Source: a virus. Taken from it: DNA of 22,734 nt. Positions 1-8,422 of this stretch are shown here, piece after piece. Numbering within the stretch: position 1 is the first letter of the stretch; the number at the start of each line of letters is the position of its first letter. The stretch spans positions 1-22,734 of the IMG/VR virus record IMGVR_UViG_3300027749_000497. The stretch is one strand, 5' to 3'. The position numbers and the translations under genes are program-made. A model generated the notes under the pieces. That model was not told where the DNA came from, made no database searches, and worked only from the letters and a program-made list of their open reading frames with translations.

Positions 1-1
1 T

Positions 2-3000
2 AACAACTTAAAGTCGCATGGAAATAAAGTTGGATTAAATTTACCTAGATTTATTACCAACCAAGAAGCAGATATTTTGGGCCAGCATTCTGTCAACCAT
101 CAAGTTGCACAAACAGTTAATAACCCAGAAATTAGACCAATACCCGAAATACCTGAAGAACTTAAACAGTATCAAATTCAACCAAAGCCACCAGTACAAG
201 AGTACAAAGCAGGCGGAGCAGTACAGCATTTTGATGATGGTGGGGAAGTAACCAGCCAGGACGATTTAAGCAAACCATTCTTTGGCAACCCCAACATTCA
301 GCGCCAGGGTGCCGCGGCAAGGGCCAATGCGGCAGAGCGTTCGCCACTGACCCTGCCTGACCCCAGGACGTATGCGGCGGCCACTACAGCCTTATCAGTG
401 CCTGTGAACATGGCCAACATGTTTTACGGCGGTGCCCAGTCATTGGCCAAGAGTATTCCTGAGGCAATCAAGACGGGCCAGCCCCCAGCACCAATTGCGG
501 AAAGATTGGCTGAGAAATATTTCAGTCAAAACCCTGGGATGCAACCCGACACTCCATTGGCTGAAGAATACCAGGGTAACCTTGGTAAAGCTTTAAGCTG
601 GGTGCCACCTGTTGTAGGTGATTTGACATTTGCCAGAAACGTGGGGGAAGTGTCAAACCCCATGAAGATGATGCTTAAAGACTACATGAAGGCCAACCCG
701 CCATCAGTAGGATTAAGCACTAAAAATGTTGGTGAGCCCATTGGAGAGGCAATAGCACCTAAAAAGCTAGGTATCAATGTAAACCAAGACAAAGATAATT
801 TATATGCTGACAAAATTATCAGCGGAGAAAAAACATTTGAAACTCGAGATAGCGACTCATTGAGGCCGTATGTTGGTACCAGGGTGCCAATTATTGCCAC
901 TGGTAGTGGACCTGCAAAAGCAATAGGTGAAGTGCATTTGGGTGAGCCAATTAAAGTAACTTCCAAAGAAGAATTTGACAAATATCGAGATCAACATTTG
1001 GTGCCAGAAGGTTCAACTTTCGATATAAAAAAAGGTGGCGAAAAATGGTTGTATCCTGTGAGCCAGCCAATTAGATATGGCACTCCAAAAGATGTAGCTA
1101 AATACGGTATTGTGGCCAGGGAAGTTTATGGCCATGAAGATGAGCTAAAAGATCATCCATTAAAAATGGATATGAAATCAGGTGATATTACTCAGCACAA
1201 CTTGTTGACCCAACGCGAAGAACGTCAGATTGCCAACAGCGTTGAATTGACCAAGGATGAGTTAAAGATTATCAAGGAAGGCGCCAAAGCCGCTGGAGTT
1301 CCTGTATCTGAAATAGAAGAACGTGTGCGTCAACATAAGATTGACAACCCATCTGTTGGTGATGATCCCTGGGCACAGCTTGAATTGAGCAGAATTAAAC
1401 AACTCAAAGACAAGCCAGGCGAGTATGAGATTGAGTACAAAAACGTCCCATACAGTTATGACCAAGATGCCCAAGGCAAAACGATTAAGCCTGGAACGAC
1501 GGAGTATGACACGCACACGACATCATTGGCTGATAAGCTGAAGAATGAAGTGGTGGACATTTACAATCGTTTTAGGGGTGGTGATGAAGCGGCAGGAAAC
1601 ATTATTCGCCAGGCTGGCTGGTATAAAGAAATGCGTAGCAGGTTACGCCAAGAGTTTGGGGGCTTGGGTGACTTGTTTGCTGACCTCTTGGGGGCAACAT
1701 CCCCGAACACCCCTGTCCGCGAGAACTGGAAAAACGCCGTTGACTTGATCCGCAAGGCCAGCCAGGGTGACTTTGATGCTTTGGTACCTCAGTGGGAAGA
1801 TTGGTATAAGAATGTTGAAACCCAAGAAAAGAAATTAAATTCATTCTTTGCTGGCCAGTTGGCTGAAGGTAAGACCAAGGCGGCAATCAAAAGAATGCCT
1901 GAGTTTGAGTCCCAGTATGAAGAACTTAAAAAGGCTAGGGAATTCCCTGATGAACTGTTGCCTTTGAAAGACAGCGGCAAGAAGTATGGGTTCAATGGCC
2001 AGAATGGTGTTCGCGCATTGTTGGACTTGTTTAGAGTGGTTAAAGATCCAAACGCTGACATTGGTATTGGTACCACAGCGCCTAAGGCCATAACATTTTC
2101 TGGAAACCTTATTGGGTTCAAGGACCGAGCAACCATTGACGTGTGGGCGGCTCGATTGCTCCAGCGTCTGGCTGAAAAGATCCGTGTGCCCTCAATGGCA
2201 GAAACTGGGGTGAGTGGTGCCATGCTCCCAGGCGGGACCACCACGGGCCAATTTGGCATGGGCCAAGACGTGTTTAGAAAAGCTGTGGATCTTATCCGTA
2301 AGGACCCTGAACTATCTAAACTGGATGTGCTCAAAAACATATCAGATGATGATCTGCAAGCTTTGATTTGGTTTAAAGAAAAAGAATTGTGGACTAAAAA
2401 GAATTGGACGTCCGCGGCTGGTGAAGGCGGATCGTTTGAGTTTGAGGCTGACCTGGCAGGTATCAGGGACCAGGCTGAAGTCAACCGTTTGCGTAAACTG
2501 ATTGATACTGGCGTGGCCACCACCAAAAAACAAAAAGAAATGGCACAGGCAGAAATTGAGGACATAGAAGCTCATAGGATGACCCTGAGGTCCTTGATGG
2601 AACAAGCGGTTGATTCACTAAGCCCCCATGATCTGAAAGCCATGAAGAGCCACATTGATGATTTAAACAAATCAATCACCAGGCAAAAAGCAATTCTTTC
2701 CAAGCCTGATCCTGAAGAGTTGATGCAAACTAAGAAGGGCGCCCAGGAAGAATTAAATAAGATGGTTCGTCCGTTGGAGCGTTACCAAGCTGGTTTGTCG
2801 CAACAATCGCCTGACTTTACGCCTGCTAATGCTGACCAAGCCAGGTTGGCTGATACCATGCAGAAAGCCATTTATGCGGGCGATGACGGTGCTACGGTGA
2901 TGGCCAGCAAGAGTATGCCTACCTTGGGCATTTACGGCGCCCCAGAGCATTCTATTGACCTGGAGGCCATTGTTCGCCAGGGATACAACCCAATACCTTT

Positions 3001-4372
3001 GCTTAAAGAAATCATTACTGAGGCCCAGGCGGCTAAACAGCACAGCACGTTCTTGTCTAAGGTATTGCGTAATGATGAGCCTGTTGACCCATTGCGTCAT
3101 AGACCAGGAGTTGAGATTTACTTCAGGGAAAAGGGTGATGTCAGCAAAATACAACCAATTCTTGATGACCTGAAAAAAGAAGGCATTCAGTTTTATACTG
3201 TGATTGTGGATGGCCGTCGTAGTCCAAATGCTTTGGCTGGACAGATTCCACCTGCTGTCGGTGTACGTTTCCAATTGGTGCCTGAGTTTGAGCAGGCATT
3301 TGACATCCATGATTGGTCCAAGCTTACTGATGCCCAGATTGCGGCGGAGGTAGACAAGAGGGCCATAGAAATGGCTGACCTTGCCGCTACGGTGGCAAAG
3401 AAAGTTCCAGGCGTGAGCAATGCTGGACAATATTGGTACGACACCGAAGTGTTATTTGACCATCAGTATCAGGAGAGATTAAATGAAATTGAAAACTCAA
3501 GCAGAACGCTTGGCGGAAATGCTACCAGCGCTGGAGAGAAAACATGGGGCGGAAAATCCATTCGTGAAGGGGTTAAAGGAGCAATTAGTGGGCCTCCAGA
3601 GACAACAGAATCGACGGGAGCAGTACCAAGTGGGGATGCAAGCACCCCAGCGGTAGACCGCATTAGCATGTCCCACAAGGACGTGACCAAACGAGTTCCT
3701 GAATTAACCGAGGCCGCATTAAAGGTCCAAGCTGGCTTGATGTCCCGCGCTGAATACAACGACATTGTCAACAAATATAAACCTGTATTGCCGTATACAA
3801 CAGCGCCTAAACCAGCAACTGTTAAACAAATGACCGCGGCATTGTCTGAAGATAAGCGCCCACGTTTACTTGCCCCCAGGAATTTAGAAGAGGGACACAA
3901 GGTTGGCGTAAGGTTGGACATACCATCTTATTCAAACAGCGGCACCTGGATACCTACAATCCATGAGCAAAAGGCTGGGTTCCAGGCTGGTCCAACAATT
4001 GGGTATGACAACCATTCGCATGTAATGAATGCAGAATTTGGTGTTCAGCCTAAAGCGGCCATCAACTATGCAATAGGCAAAACGGCTAAAAACACGTTTG
4101 CTACAATCAAAGGCGATTGGCACAAAACAACGCCTGAAAAAGCATTTGCCGACGTGCAAAAACATTTGAACAGTTCCGAATGGACCCAAGTAGGCATGGA
4201 CCCAGAGCGCCATTCGTATTTTTACGATAGAAAAACTGGATTGCCTGTAACCCATGCAGACGAGGCAATCCAAGTTGGACCGTTAGTATTGGCTCGAAAT
4301 GCAAAAAACCTATCTAAGCCTGGTGATTTTTCTTATAAACGCGGCGGCTTAGTTTCACACAAAGGACATTGA
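2..4372 (+). CDS. Giant multidomain phage polyvalent-type protein, 5' end missing
   Basis: The frame has no stop back to base 2, so the gene starts left of the window and the TTG at 77 is only an internal codon. About 1456 residues are visible. In order: a Pro-rich linker; a KAGGAVQHFDDGG peptide (about 205-245); an ASCH/PUA-like domain (about 765-1080) with the signature GEKTFETR; an all-helical domain (about 1550-2430) with GATSPNTPV and ATIDVWAARLL; coiled coil (about 2500-2800); an alpha/beta region (2860-3470); and a C-terminal domain (about 3700-4300) with VGMDPERHSYFYDR and ADEAIQVGPLVLARN, a combination I recognise from large proteins of uncultured phages. It ends in KRGGLVSHKGH. Polyvalent proteins are large phage proteins thought to be packaged and delivered with the DNA; that role is inferred here. 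ASCH domains bind nucleic acid or modified nucleotides in known members. No complete catalytic motif is certain. The next gene starts one base after the stop. Confidence 0.8.
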   Translation, partial: NNLKSHGNKVGLNLPRFITNQEADILGQHSVNHQVAQTVNNPEIRPIPEIPEELKQYQIQPKPPVQEYKAGGAVQHFDDGGEVTSQDDLSKPFFGNPNIQRQGAAARANAAERSPLTLPDPRTYAAATTALSVPVNMANMFYGGAQSLAKSIPEAIKTGQPPAPIAERLAEKYFSQNPGMQPDTPLAEEYQGNLGKALSWVPPVVGDLTFARNVGEVSNPMKMMLKDYMKANPPSVGLSTKNVGEPIGEAIAPKKLGINVNQDKDNLYADKIISGEKTFETRDSDSLRPYVGTRVPIIATGSGPAKAIGEVHLGEPIKVTSKEEFDKYRDQHLVPEGSTFDIKKGGEKWLYPVSQPIRYGTPKDVAKYGIVAREVYGHEDELKDHPLKMDMKSGDITQHNLLTQREERQIANSVELTKDELKIIKEGAKAAGVPVSEIEERVRQHKIDNPSVGDDPWAQLELSRIKQLKDKPGEYEIEYKNVPYSYDQDAQGKTIKPGTTEYDTHTTSLADKLKNEVVDIYNRFRGGDEAAGNIIRQAGWYKEMRSRLRQEFGGLGDLFADLLGATSPNTPVRENWKNAVDLIRKASQGDFDALVPQWEDWYKNVETQEKKLNSFFAGQLAEGKTKAAIKRMPEFESQYEELKKAREFPDELLPLKDSGKKYGFNGQNGVRALLDLFRVVKDPNADIGIGTTAPKAITFSGNLIGFKDRATIDVWAARLLQRLAEKIRVPSMAETGVSGAMLPGGTTTGQFGMGQDVFRKAVDLIRKDPELSKLDVLKNISDDDLQALIWFKEKELWTKKNWTSAAGEGGSFEFEADLAGIRDQAEVNRLRKLIDTGVATTKKQKEMAQAEIEDIEAHRMTLRSLMEQAVDSLSPHDLKAMKSHIDDLNKSITRQKAILSKPDPEELMQTKKGAQEELNKMVRPLERYQAGLSQQSPDFTPANADQARLADTMQKAIYAGDDGATVMASKSMPTLGIYGAPEHSIDLEAIVRQGYNPIPLLKEIITEAQAAKQHSTFLSKVLRNDEPVDPLRHRPGVEIYFREKGDVSKIQPILDDLKKEGIQFYTVIVDGRRSPNALAGQIPPAVGVRFQLVPEFEQAFDIHDWSKLTDAQIAAEVDKRAIEMADLAATVAKKVPGVSNAGQYWYDTEVLFDHQYQERLNEIENSSRTLGGNATSAGEKTWGGKSIREGVKGAISGPPETTESTGAVPSGDASTPAVDRISMSHKDVTKRVPELTEAALKVQAGLMSRAEYNDIVNKYKPVLPYTTAPKPATVKQMTAALSEDKRPRLLAPRNLEEGHKVGVRLDIPSYSNSGTWIPTIHEQKAGFQAGPTIGYDNHSHVMNAEFGVQPKAAINYAIGKTAKNTFATIKGDWHKTTPEKAFADVQKHLNSSEWTQVGMDPERHSYFYDRKTGLPVTHADEAIQVGPLVLARNAKNLSKPGDFSYKRGGLVSHKGH

Positions 4373-4373
4373 A

Positions 4374-5087
4374 ATGACTACTCCTAAATATGTACCACCA
4401 ACATACTATCCAAATACACTTAAACCGCCAGAGCCTCCAAAGCCTGTTGCGCCTGTGACAGTGCCTCCAGGTTATTACATAGATAATTATGGCAATGTGT
4501 TGCCCATTCCGCTAGCGCCAAATCCAGAGTTATACGAACAACCAAAACTTCCAGTTTATTTTCCTAATTTTCCACCGTCTGAAGTTGCTCCATCGAATGT
4601 TGGAACAAATATATACCCACAACCTCAACAGCCAACTACATATGATCCAGTTGCACCAACTGACATTTCATCAGACCCATACAAACAACCTCCGCGGAGC
4701 AACCCACAAAACTTGCAAACGGATGATATTAGATCATTTGTAAATGCAAATATTGGTGACCCAGCAACTATTGCTAGTGCCATGCAACAGTATGGTTTGA
4801 ATGCGACTGATGTTGCCCAGGCCATGGGTGTTGATCCAAGCATAGTTACAAGTTATTTAGGGTATGGAACTTCACCACAACCTAATACTTCTATAACTCC
4901 TACGCAATATACAGAAACGCCACCAACATATTTAATGCCACCAACGCCACTTATACCTACTTACCCACCTTTTGATGCACCTAAAGAACAGCCAAGCACA
5001 TATTACCCAGCGGCTCCAACACCTAACCCAGATATTTCACAACTTGTTACTTTGCCAGACGGCAGTCAAGTTTATACAGGTCAATAA
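4374..5087 (+). CDS. Pro/Tyr-rich phage protein with a small helical HTH-like module
   Basis: A 237-residue protein. Residues 1-115 and 163-225 are low-complexity Pro/Tyr/Thr-rich sequence and probably extended or disordered. Between them lies one compact helical segment (about 116-162) containing FVNANIGDPATIASAMQQYG and LNATDVAQAMGVDPSIVTSY. Its spacing, with alternating Ala/hydrophobic positions and a turn before the last helix, resembles a small helix-turn-helix or helical-bundle module. The C-terminus carries LVTLPDGSQVY. The ATG lies one base after the upstream stop, with AAAGGA seven bases before it, so it is probably translated together with the polyvalent protein. I do not recognise a named family. 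It could be a virion-internal linker or scaffold partner. DNA binding by the helical module is only a possibility. Confidence 0.75.
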   Translation: MTTPKYVPPTYYPNTLKPPEPPKPVAPVTVPPGYYIDNYGNVLPIPLAPNPELYEQPKLPVYFPNFPPSEVAPSNVGTNIYPQPQQPTTYDPVAPTDISSDPYKQPPRSNPQNLQTDDIRSFVNANIGDPATIASAMQQYGLNATDVAQAMGVDPSIVTSYLGYGTSPQPNTSITPTQYTETPPTYLMPPTPLIPTYPPFDAPKEQPSTYYPAAPTPNPDISQLVTLPDGSQVYTGQ

Positions 5088-5097
5088 AGGATAAACC

Positions 5098-7680
5098 ATG
5101 GCAACAGAAATGCCCATTGAACAGGATTATGACCGCCATATTGACGGCATGTCTGAGGAACCAGAAAACAATGTCACTGGATTACCTGATGGTGAACTAA
5201 ACATTGAAGAAATGCCTGATGGTTCAGCCGTGGTAACCACAGAAGACTTTGAAGGTCCATCGGAAGATGAAGACTTTTACCAAAACTTGGCAGAAGAATT
5301 TGATCCATATGACTTGAACAAAGTGTGTATGCACTACATGGACCTGATCAAAAGCGACAAAATGAGTCGTGAAGACAGGGACAAACAATATGAAGAAGGA
5401 TTGAAACGTACTGGATTAGGCAAAGATGCGCCAGGCGGCGCTAACTTCTTAGGCGCATCTAAAGTGGTTCACCCTATTATGGCGGAGGCATGTGTTGACT
5501 TTGCATCCAGGGCAATCAAAGAGTTGTTTCCCCCAGATGGTCCCACACGCACAAAAATAATTGGTGACGTTGACAAAGACAAAATAGAAGTTGCTGAACG
5601 CAAGCGCGACTACATGAACTGGCAGTTGACCGAGCAAATTGAAGAGTTTAGGGATGAACAAGAGCAGTTGTTAACGCAACTACCCTTGGGTGGTTCTCAA
5701 TACCTCAAGATGTGGTACGACGATAACAAAAAGCGCCCTTGTACTGAATTTGTTCCTATTGACAAAATTTACTTGCCTTATGCCGCGGCAAATTTTTATA
5801 CGGCACAACGGGTAACTGAAGAAAACACCATCACGTCTTATGAGTTTGAAAGCAGGGTTCGCTCTGGTTTATACCGTGACATTAATTTAATACGTGCCTC
5901 TGACCAACCTGATATGAGCTATGCTGAAAAGGCAAACGTCAAGATTGAAGGTAAGAAATGGGAAAACAACGATGATGGCGTAAGAAACGTCTATCACGTG
6001 TATACCTGGATTGAATTTGATGAAGACAAGCGGGCTAAAGGGGAAAGCGCGCCATACATCTTGATGATTGATGAACTCGACATGAAGTGTGTGGGTTTGT
6101 ACCGTAACTGGGAAGAAGGCGATGACACTAGAACAAAGCTTGATTGGCTTATTGAATTCAAGTTTATTCCATGGCGCGGCGCATATGCGATTGGCCTCCC
6201 TCATCTCATTGGTGGATTGTCCGCCGCCCTTACTGGAGCCTTACGTGCATTGTTGGATTCAGCCCATATCAACAATTCAGCCACCATGCTCAAAATCAAG
6301 GGCGCCAGAATGTCTGGCCAAACCCAGCAGGTGGAAGTTACCCAAGTTGCTGAAATAGAGGGCGCACCAGGCGTGGACGATGTCCGCAAAATTGCCATGC
6401 CCATGCCATTCAATCCCCCATCACCCGTGCTATTTCAGCTCCTGGGCTGGATTACAGACGCGGCCAAGGGGGTAGTGACCACCAGCGAAGAAAAGATTGC
6501 TGATGCCACAAATAACATGCCTGTGGGCACCGCCCAAGCTTTGATTGAACAAGGCGCCCATGTTTATTCAGCAATCCACGCTAGGTTGCATGAAAGCCAA
6601 GCCAGGGTATTAAAAGTATTGGGTAGATTGAATCGCTGGTATTTGGATGACCAAAAACGCGGTGAGTTGGTGGCTGACCTGGACATCAAACGGGAAGACT
6701 TCAAACGTAGTACGGACGTTATTCCTGTTTCTGACCCACACATCTTTTCAGAAACCCAAAGGATGGCGCAAACACAAGCTGTAATGCAAATTATGGCTCA
6801 GTATCCCCAAGCATTTAACCAAAAAGCGGTGCTTGAACGGTTCTTAAAACAAATGAAAGTGCCACAAATCAATGAGTTAATGGTCATGGAGCCTGAAGAG
6901 GACATGATTGACGTGGCTCAAGAAAATGTTTTGATGAGTACTGGTAAGCCAGCCAAAGCTTACAAAGAGCAGGACCACCTGGCTCACGTACAAGGGCACT
7001 TGGATTTCTACCAAAATCCCATTTTTGGTGGCAAAAACCCATTGGTTATGCCTGCTTTGCTCCAGCCCCTGGTCATTCATATTATGGAACACTTTGAAAT
7101 GTGGTACCAGGCGCGTATGGATGAGTACGTTACACAAGCTTTGGGTGAAAAATTGGACTATGACAACATAAAAATTACCCACAGAATTGACAAGTTGTAC
7201 GCATTGGCATCCCAACACGTTGACCAAGACTCACAACAGACGTTCTCTAAGATCATGCCTATATTCCAAGACATGATGCAACAGGTACAACAACTTAAAA
7301 AGCAACAACAGCCCCCAATGGACGCTGACGCACAAGCATTGGTGCAGACTGCAATGGCAGAAACTCAACGTAAAGCGGCTAAAGACCAAATTGATGGCAA
7401 GATGTCCCAAGCTAAGTTGCAGGCGGATATTGCCATGGAGCAGGCCCGCTTACAAGCTGACCTGTCATTGGAACAAGCCAAGCTTAAAGCGGATGAAGAC
7501 CGTTTTGGGGCTGATAAAAACCTTGAAATAGCAATGAACGCGGAAAATAATCTTACGCGAGAGCGCATTGAATCAGCAAAGTTGTCGCATGACGCGAGCA
7601 AATTGCAACATGAGCAGGTGAAAACTGCACTGGGACTTGAAAATCAGGCCCAGTCATTCTTAGGAGGCCCAAATGGCTAA
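5098..7680 (+). CDS. Portal protein (podovirus-like head-tail connector)
   Basis: An 860-residue protein expected to form the dodecameric ring at one capsid vertex through which DNA is packaged and ejected. Recognition rests on the portal-type segment at residues 115-205: FLGASKVVHPIMAEACVDFA, ELFPPDGPTRTKI and QLPLGGSQYLKMWYD, typical of portals in podovirus-like phages. A central region includes GLPHLIGGLSAALTGALRAL (about 370-390). Residues 1-68 are strongly acidic and carry MPDGSAVV, which resembles the scaffold N-terminus. The last roughly 130 residues are Gln/Ala/Lys-rich coiled coil (VQQLKKQQQPP, then AKLQADIAMEQARLQADLSL), a common portal barrel/crown extension. It is longer than the roughly 725-residue P22 portal because of these two extensions. 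The ATG at 5098 has AAAGGA upstream. Its stop overlaps the start of the next gene by 8 bases. Confidence 0.9.
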   Translation: MATEMPIEQDYDRHIDGMSEEPENNVTGLPDGELNIEEMPDGSAVVTTEDFEGPSEDEDFYQNLAEEFDPYDLNKVCMHYMDLIKSDKMSREDRDKQYEEGLKRTGLGKDAPGGANFLGASKVVHPIMAEACVDFASRAIKELFPPDGPTRTKIIGDVDKDKIEVAERKRDYMNWQLTEQIEEFRDEQEQLLTQLPLGGSQYLKMWYDDNKKRPCTEFVPIDKIYLPYAAANFYTAQRVTEENTITSYEFESRVRSGLYRDINLIRASDQPDMSYAEKANVKIEGKKWENNDDGVRNVYHVYTWIEFDEDKRAKGESAPYILMIDELDMKCVGLYRNWEEGDDTRTKLDWLIEFKFIPWRGAYAIGLPHLIGGLSAALTGALRALLDSAHINNSATMLKIKGARMSGQTQQVEVTQVAEIEGAPGVDDVRKIAMPMPFNPPSPVLFQLLGWITDAAKGVVTTSEEKIADATNNMPVGTAQALIEQGAHVYSAIHARLHESQARVLKVLGRLNRWYLDDQKRGELVADLDIKREDFKRSTDVIPVSDPHIFSETQRMAQTQAVMQIMAQYPQAFNQKAVLERFLKQMKVPQINELMVMEPEEDMIDVAQENVLMSTGKPAKAYKEQDHLAHVQGHLDFYQNPIFGGKNPLVMPALLQPLVIHIMEHFEMWYQARMDEYVTQALGEKLDYDNIKITHRIDKLYALASQHVDQDSQQTFSKIMPIFQDMMQQVQQLKKQQQPPMDADAQALVQTAMAETQRKAAKDQIDGKMSQAKLQADIAMEQARLQADLSLEQAKLKADEDRFGADKNLEIAMNAENNLTRERIESAKLSHDASKLQHEQVKTALGLENQAQSFLGGPNG
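7661..7667 (+). promoter_or_regulatory. Strong Shine-Dalgarno for the 51-residue overlapping gene
   Basis: TAGGAGG lies inside the last codons of the portal gene, five bases before the ATG at 7673. It is a near-perfect anti-16S match and is the main support for calling the short overlapping gene that follows. Confidence 0.75.
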
Positions 7681-7828
7681 TGATGCAGAGCAAAAATCAA
7701 TTCTTGTGCCACAACACAAGCGTATGGCCCAAGGCGAAAAGCTGGACGGTTCAAGTATGGGTTCAAAAGGCTCAGACGGTAAGAAACAAGGCGGTTTAAG
7801 CCACGCCTTGAAGAAAAAAAGTAAATGA
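7673..7828 (+). CDS. Small basic phage protein (51 aa) with a C-terminal KKQGGLSH motif
   Basis: The protein runs from MANDAEQKSILVPQHKRMAQ to QGGLSHALKKKSK, 51 residues. It overlaps the portal stop (7678-7680) by 8 bases in another frame and ends in an ATGA overlap with the next gene. The TAGGAGG five bases before its ATG strongly supports translation. The protein is hydrophilic and Lys/Gly/Ser-rich, has no membrane segment and is probably disordered. Its C-terminal KKQGGLSHALKKK resembles the KRGGLVSHKGH end of the giant protein at 2-4372 and the KKGG repeats of the 449-residue protein at 12766. The function is unknown. Its position between portal and GroES suggests a small head-assembly or virion-internal role. 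Confidence 0.7.
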   Translation: MANDAEQKSILVPQHKRMAQGEKLDGSSMGSKGSDGKKQGGLSHALKKKSK

Positions 7829-8019
7829 TTGGCATCAAAGATGTCATCGGGGTGATAAAAGCCAGGCAAGCTGAGATAGCGTTTTCTTTGGGTGCAGGCA
7901 ACGCATCTACATGGGAAAGCTATCAACGGTTTGTGGGCGTTTATTTGGGGCATCAAGAGGTTTTAGATGCCATTAACAAAATGTTAAACGAGGAACAAGA
8001 GAGAGAAAATGACAAATAA
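7825..8019 (+). CDS. Small helical phage protein (64 aa), function unknown
   Basis: A 64-residue, mostly helical protein beginning MIGIKDVIGVIKARQAEIAF, with a central GNASTWESYQRFVGVYLGHQ and an acidic amphipathic C-terminus (LDAINKMLNEEQERENDK). Its ATG overlaps the stop of the 51-residue gene (ATGA), so translation is probably by termination-reinitiation. It overlaps the GroES-like gene by 11 bases. Small proteins with this 'GN...YxxxxGxxxG...I' layout are often found next to portal genes in podovirus-like phages, but I know no assigned function. A small helical head-assembly factor is possible. Confidence 0.65.
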   Translation: MIGIKDVIGVIKARQAEIAFSLGAGNASTWESYQRFVGVYLGHQEVLDAINKMLNEEQERENDK

Positions 8020-8422
8020 CAACGATTTAGACTGGGCGTTTCCAAAAGTAGACCCAGGAGCCGAGCCACTCGGTGCAAGAATTCTTGTACAACTAAGAAG
8101 GTCCAAGAAGAAAACAGAAAGTGGATTATGGTTGGTTGAAGAAACCAAAGAAACCGAAAAATGGCAAAACATGGTGGGTAAAGTCATCACGATTGGGCCA
8201 TTGGCGTTTAAAAACAGGGAAACAATGGCCTCCTGGCCTGAAGGTTCCTGGTGCCAAGTCGGTGATTACGTCCGCGTACCCAAGTGGGGCGGAGATCGAT
8301 GGGATATTGAAGTCCCAGGTGAAGATAGTCTTGAAGAAAAAGCTCTTTTTATGATTATCAATGACCATGAAGTTATCGCCAAGATAACTGGTAACCCCTT
8401 AGAAGTGAAAGCGTTTATATGA
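8009..8422 (+). CDS. Phage-encoded GroES-like co-chaperonin (Cpn10)
   Basis: A 137-residue protein with the GroES beta-barrel layout: PLGARILVQLRR (first strand, about 20-31), a polar loop with KTESGLWLVEE (35-45) in the place of the GroES mobile loop, GKVITIGPLAF, then VGDYVRVPKWGG and a final ALFMIINDHEVIAKI. In E. coli GroES the loop tripeptide IVL after a Gly contacts GroEL; here the equivalent appears to be LWL after SG. It is longer than bacterial GroES (about 97 residues), mainly from an N-terminal tail and a longer C-terminal half, as in some phage co-chaperonins such as T4 gp31, which is needed for coat-protein folding. No GroEL is present, so it probably acts with the host chaperonin. 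It is embedded in the overlapping portal-scaffold cascade, which fits a role in capsid folding. Confidence 0.82.
   Translation: MTNNNDLDWAFPKVDPGAEPLGARILVQLRRSKKKTESGLWLVEETKETEKWQNMVGKVITIGPLAFKNRETMASWPEGSWCQVGDYVRVPKWGGDRWDIEVPGEDSLEEKALFMIINDHEVIAKITGNPLEVKAFI

Noticed and set aside
77-79. TTG as start codon of the giant protein
   Set aside because: The frame is open to base 2 with protein-like sequence and no ribosome binding site is visible before the TTG, so the gene begins outside the window.
1031-1054. Extra KKGG in the ASCH region (IKKGGEKWLY) as part of the GG-motif set
   Set aside because: It lies within a folded domain between strands and lacks the hydrophobic residue and FD-x-GG extension, so it is probably coincidence.
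1789-2565. 258-residue reading frame on the minus strand
   Set aside because: It lies fully inside the giant + strand gene, has no recognisable domain and no supported start; all clear genes are on +.
2753-3430. 225-residue reading frame on the minus strand
   Set aside because: Antisense shadow of the giant gene with irregular composition and no start signal.
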